Translations under genes and position numbers: made by a program
In this document: piece by piece, positions 60,957 to 64,000 of the stretch
How positions within the stretch are numbered: position 1 is the stretch's first letter
How the letters are laid out: every line of letters starts with the position of its first letter
The notes under the pieces: generated by a model
Database searches by the model: none
Seen by the model: only the letters and a program-made list of their open reading frames with translations
What the model was told of the DNA's origin: nothing
NCBI GenBank assembly: GCA_026120185.1
Contig: JANUWF010001176.1
Location: forward strand, 5,961,501-6,025,500
Reading direction: 5' to 3'
DNA: 64,000 bases
DNA from: Voacanga thouarsii
Lineage: Eukaryota > Streptophyta > Magnoliopsida > Gentianales > Apocynaceae

Positions 60957-61110
60957 TGAATATGCTGGAAATTTTTGGAAATTATAGTTCAAATTTCAGA
61001 TGTCAATATGGGTGAGATGTTTCTACTGTATGAATACTGCCAACACTAATATTTCAACAAAATCAAATATTAAAACGAATATTAGTATTCAAATAGGCTA
61101 TATTGTGTTG
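60957..61110 (+). pseudogene. Helitron Rep/helicase fragment, copy 3 (5' end only)
   Basis: Starts at the same satellite junction (GAATATGCTGGAAATTTTTGG), covers TGGGTGAGATGTTTCTACTG to CAAATAGGCTATATTG, then breaks at about 61105 into unrelated sequence leading to the TIP2 remnant. Confidence 0.85.
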
Positions 61111-61209
61111 ACCCTTTGCAGCTCTAATTCTTAATAGTAACTACAAGATTCTACTTTGGTTCTGCTAGCTGCAGAAGAGCTAAATGATCTAAAGAAAGGT
61201 AAGAGTTTA

Positions 61210-61401
61210 CTAACTGAAGGCTATGGCTAAACCAACTCCAGCGAAAACAAAGAGTAATGTGGAGATGAACTCACTAAGATAAGGCTTGAAAGACTCGAAA
61301 CTGAAAGAATCATTAAAGTGCCTGAAAGTAATTTTGGCCATTGTAGGAGAACGAAGCTCTAGAAAACATTTAGAAGGTTGGAGCAAATAAGATATAAACA
61401 C
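61210..61401 (-). pseudogene. TIP2: TIP2 tonoplast aquaporin, first exon only
   Basis: ATG at 61341 opens MAKITFRHFNDSFSFESFKP, YLSEFISTLLFVFAGVGLAI, AFS and a stop at 61210. delta-TIPs begin MAKIAFGRFDDSFSLGSLKAYLAEFISTLLFVFAGVGSAIAY; the second part is the first membrane segment. A donor GTTAGT at 61209-61214 or so fits the known intron site after AIAY. No second exon follows: Rep/helicase and satellite sequence begin 100 bases on. The upstream side keeps a likely 5' untranslated region. It is an exon-plus-leader capture. Confidence 0.92.
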
Positions 61402-62450
61402 AACTGTTTAGGATGACATAGAGAGAGGTTTCTATCACACACACACACACACAGATACACACACATATTCTGAAAATATAGAAATTAAAAACAAGGTTCT
61501 TTATTTCACTTCGTGAATTTTTATTCTTTGTGTTGTTATAGGATAATGGAATATATTAGGGTTCAATAAATCCATGCATATCTAACCAGGTTTTTTCTTG
61601 CAATCCTAGCTGTCAATAACATACTTTAATGGAATTGTTTTTGAAAATGATAAAGGACATGCAGATATATCTTAAATCCATTTTAATTGCTCAACAAAAA
61701 AAAGACTCAAAAATAATAAAATATAGCAAAATGAACACAAGCAACACAGATCAGAAGATTAATAAGCTAAGTACTCAATCTCTGCACATAATGGAGCACA
61801 TAAGCCAAGTGAGCATAGACAAAAGAAAAAGTAGGCAGTTTACTTAAAGTCTTACTTAAAGCCATATTTACAAATGACTTCAGCAGGTTCTACTTTAAAC
61901 TGACACACATAATATCATATGTAAAAGAAAGTATCATTTGATTTAAACTTTCCCCTTAGTGCTAATACTTCACTTAGACTCACACTATATAACCCTTAAT
62001 TATACCTTGATATATGCCAAAACATCTTTAAATTTTAGAGAAAGTTCATATGTTGTAATATCATAATATGAATATAAACATTTAAATCCTACTACTGAAC
62101 AGATTTTTAAAAAAGAATGAGAAAGTAGAATAAGTGGAATATTGTACAAAAGAACTGAAAAAATAGTAGACTCCTTAATAAATACACTTCACTAAGAAAA
62201 TGAGATTTCATTTCTTTAAATTTCAAGACAAGAATACAGAGGTACAGTGTATACACACAAAAGTTTTGGAAACTTTATACAATGGAATGATTATTATCTA
62301 CACAGATGATTAAAATCTTGAAGCTTCTAAAACGCAAAATATTTCAGTTTCCTTTTAACTAATTTCTATTACCTCTATCAACAAAAGTTTGTCTAATCAC
62401 TTAACAAAGGATCACTCTCCATGAAGTTAGAAAAAGCATGCTTATTTTAC
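61402..62450. other. TIP2 upstream sequence and spacer with (CA)n microsatellite
   Basis: (CA)n at 61436-61454, and further CA-rich sequence to 61470. It might hold TIP2 leader and promoter sequence. No other gene recognised. Confidence 0.45.
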
Positions 62451-62545
62451 ATGTTCTGTCATGAATTTGTTCTCCATGTTTGGATTGGCAAGACCAAAAT
62501 CACAAATCTTAAGATCACAGTTGGCATTCATTATGAGATTACAGT
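62451..62545 (-). pseudogene. MAP kinase exon remnant (activation segment)
   Basis: Minus strand [30 protein letters not shown], then donor GTAAAA (62445-62450). Plant MAP kinases read [21 protein letters not shown] and end this exon at TEY. The magnesium-binding DFG is intact, but the phosphorylated Tyr of TEY is His and the upstream catalytic-loop residues (HRDLKPSN) are lost or changed to GDCN. The family is clear, the subgroup (TEY class) inferred. Confidence 0.9.
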
Positions 62546-62590
62546 CGCCAAAGAATGATAGTAAGACAGCCGCTTAAACAGAACACAAAC

Positions 62591-62746
62591 CTGGTAGCAC
62601 CATAAATCATAGGTTTTCGAAGCTTCATAGCATATTCAATCAGAGCGAAGAGATTGTTAGCAAAAATAATCACCATGCTGCTGCTCATGAAACCGAATAA
62701 GAAACTCACAAGCCCTAAACTTATTAAGGTTCATTACATAGAGTGT
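62591..62746 (-). pseudogene. XPB1: XPB/ERCC3 helicase exon remnant (3')
   Basis: Acceptor TGCCCAG (62747-62753), then [26 protein letters not shown], a small deletion that shifts frame, then [23 protein letters not shown] and donor GTTTGT (62585-62590). The TFIIH helicase XPB has [54 protein letters not shown], the start of its second helicase domain. The deletion removed part of KIIVFAD. Confidence 0.95.
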
Positions 62747-63393
62747 CTGGGCAGAAGATGAGAAGATAAACACTACCATCAACTTAATTACTCCAAACTT
62801 AAGTACTGCTCACATAGAAAAGATGATATAGAGTACTAAATAATGTTGAACCAAAAGATTCTCAAAATCAAAATCCTAAATTCTATCTGTGTTTGAAATG
62901 AGATTGAAAACTACAAGAAGTCCAACAGACAATATGAATTCCTAAATGCAAAGTGCTAAGGGAAAGCATCAGCTGAAGTTCAAAATACAAAGAAAGAGCA
63001 CAAAAACACCAGTAATTAGCAAAGAAAGATCCCTTCAAAAGATTCTTGAGGTATTAATGTCTGTATAATAATGCATCCAAAGATGCAACTGCAAGCTAAA
63101 TGGTCATTCCTTGATGAAAAAACATTCAAAAGTTGTTCTCATTCTCAGAAGTTAAACTGTACATTTGCAAAATGGCTCAAATCATCCTCCATTGACCATT
63201 AGCAAAAATGAGAAGCAAATTCTCAAAGAAGATTCATCAGCTCAGAAATATCATATGTATCAACTTCAAACTCTCCCAAATTTTCAATTATGTCCTAGAA
63301 ATGTATGAATGATCCCAAAATTCTATTATCTAGAACTATTGTCTGTTCACAGTACTAAAAATTTTTTAAAAAAATTGTTTGAGGCACTCATAC
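62747..63393. other. XPB intron remnant and spacer
   Basis: AT-rich. At about 63318-63240 (minus) an acceptor TTTCTAG precedes IIENLGEFEVDTYDISELMN, possibly an unrelated exon, unrecognised. Nothing else seen. Confidence 0.45.
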
Positions 63394-63588
63394 CTGCTTC
63401 TTCTTAGAATTCTCCTTTTTCAAATATTCAACAAAGAACTCTTTTGTCATAAGACACCACACCTCAGCACATTGCACATTTGCAAATAAATCCACCTTTC
63501 ACTAAATCCAGCTAATTTGCCTCATACTATTTGGGACCAATCAGGAAGTTCAGATTTGTAATTCTTTCATCCTCTCTCACCAGTGTTG
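63394..63588 (-). pseudogene. XPB1: XPB/ERCC3 helicase exon remnant (middle)
   Basis: Acceptor AATGTAG (63589-63595), then [19 protein letters not shown], stop, YEAN, stop, LDLVKGGFI, an extra T that shifts frame, [30 protein letters not shown] and donor GTATGA (63388-63393). XPB has [65 protein letters not shown], so alignment is gap-free apart from the inserted T. Two stops replace Leu and Trp codons. Confidence 0.96.
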
Positions 63589-63673
63589 CTACATTTAATT
63601 TGGAGTTAAATTTATTCCCCTCGCAGTAGTAAGCTAAGGATAGTTATATCAACATATTCTTTCAACCTCATGC

Positions 63674-63748
63674 CTATAAGCCCAAGTTTGCAGTGAGATT
63701 TAGTAAGACTAATGACCTTCCGAAACATATGAGTAGGGACCACGTGCA
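63674..63748 (-). pseudogene. XPB1: XPB/ERCC3 helicase exon remnant (5')
   Basis: Acceptor CCCAAG (63749-63754), then [24 protein letters not shown] on the minus strand, then GCATGA in place of a GT donor. In XPB this segment directly follows the DEVH box ([25 protein letters not shown]). The DE residues belong to the preceding exon, not seen before the window ends. Confidence 0.93.
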
Positions 63749-64000
63749 CTTGGGAAAAAAAAAATGAAATGCCAATAGCTTTTATTATGGTTCTCAAAAG
63801 AGCTATGTGTATTTCTCCTAGTAACCTCGAATCCTAAATTGTGAGCAACAATAAGTGCCACATAAAAAAGCGAGTACAATGATTAACTTCAAATCCACAA
63901 GAAAGAGAGGGCATCAACCACTTCCATAATCATGTAATGCTTGAACAAACTCATCCAGAGTTAGAGACCAAGCACAAAAAGGAAAAATAAGTAACTTGAT
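63749..64000. other. Window end: XPB intron or spacer
   Basis: No exon seen. The last ~32 bases (CACAAAAAGGAAAAATAAGT...) equal 29766-29796, so another copy of that segment may start here. Confidence 0.5.

Larger units (their letters stand above)
54544..61110. repeat. 334-bp satellite array 2 with embedded Helitron Rep/helicase fragments
   Basis: CACAATATTT-type anchors at about 55106, 55440, 55772, 56105, 56439, 56772, 57106, 57491, 57699, 58032, 58673, 59007, 59639, 59975, 60309, 60521 and 60855; most intervals are 333-335. Exceptions mark ~190-bp accessory units (57510-57690, 60330-60510), a shortened monomer near 59308 and a partial duplication at 57190-57300. Three copies of a Rep/helicase fragment interrupt it. 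All units share one orientation. Confidence 0.95.

Noticed and set aside
55106..60960. CRISPR-like or rDNA spacer array
   Set aside because: Units are 334-bp tandem monomers without unique spacers and with no rRNA sequence; this is a satellite.
62591..63748. A functional XPB gene running off the right edge
   Set aside because: Stops, an inserted T, a deletion and a GC in place of the GT donor show decay, and next to it lie MAPK and TIP2 scraps, not further XPB exons.

Overview
This window is nuclear DNA of a flowering plant, most likely a eudicot. It is AT-rich and made almost entirely of transposable elements and broken pieces of plant genes. Plant signatures are Ty1/copia retrotransposons primed by initiator tRNA-Met, Helitron termini and Helitron Rep/helicase fragments, and intron-split exon remnants of plant proteins (plastid acetyl-CoA carboxylase alpha-CT, ATP sulfurylase, ClpX, TIP2 aquaporin, MAP kinase, XPB). 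I see no intact host gene, no tRNA or rRNA gene and no CRISPR. Genus and species cannot be told from the sequence.

Layout. 1-1896: part of a long LTR on the minus strand. 1897-10472: a badly rearranged copia element (Copia-A). Its minus-strand gag-pol stops inside reverse transcriptase and abuts an LTR in the wrong orientation. Its 5' LTR is a chimera with a second LTR family (LTR-B) and carries an 824-bp tandem duplication. 10473-13119: minus-strand exon remnants (accA/CAC3 and an unidentified coiled-coil protein). 13475-23134: a complete but dead copia element (Copia-B, 9.66 kb, target duplication GTATA) inserted in a 334-bp satellite monomer. 23135-33561: more exon remnants (ATP sulfurylase, a DEAD-box helicase scrap, unidentified genes) around a satellite array. 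33561-33567: the 3' end of one Helitron meets the 5' end of another. 33567-54543: that first Helitron (minus strand) holds remnants of ClpX, eIF2B-alpha, RPS3a and an unidentified Lys/Ser-rich protein. It is split by a solo LTR-B (35857-37932, ATGAT) and by Copia-C (39884-50601, GAAGT). Copia-C sits inside a ClpX exon and itself holds another solo LTR-B (45083-46593, GATAG). 54544-61110: a satellite array of about 18 monomers with three copies of a Helitron Rep/helicase fragment. 61210-64000: remnants of TIP2, a MAP kinase and XPB.

The main result is that every recognisable host-gene fragment, from at least nine unrelated genes, lies on the minus strand, the same strand as the Helitron termini. 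Most keep splice sites and introns and most carry stops or frameshifts. This is what is expected of gene-capturing Helitrons, here arranged head to tail, mixed with a satellite that contains a Helitron protein domain, and later broken up by at least four LTR-retrotransposon insertions whose order can be read from nesting. Alignments were done by eye; no identities, ages or database matches were computed.
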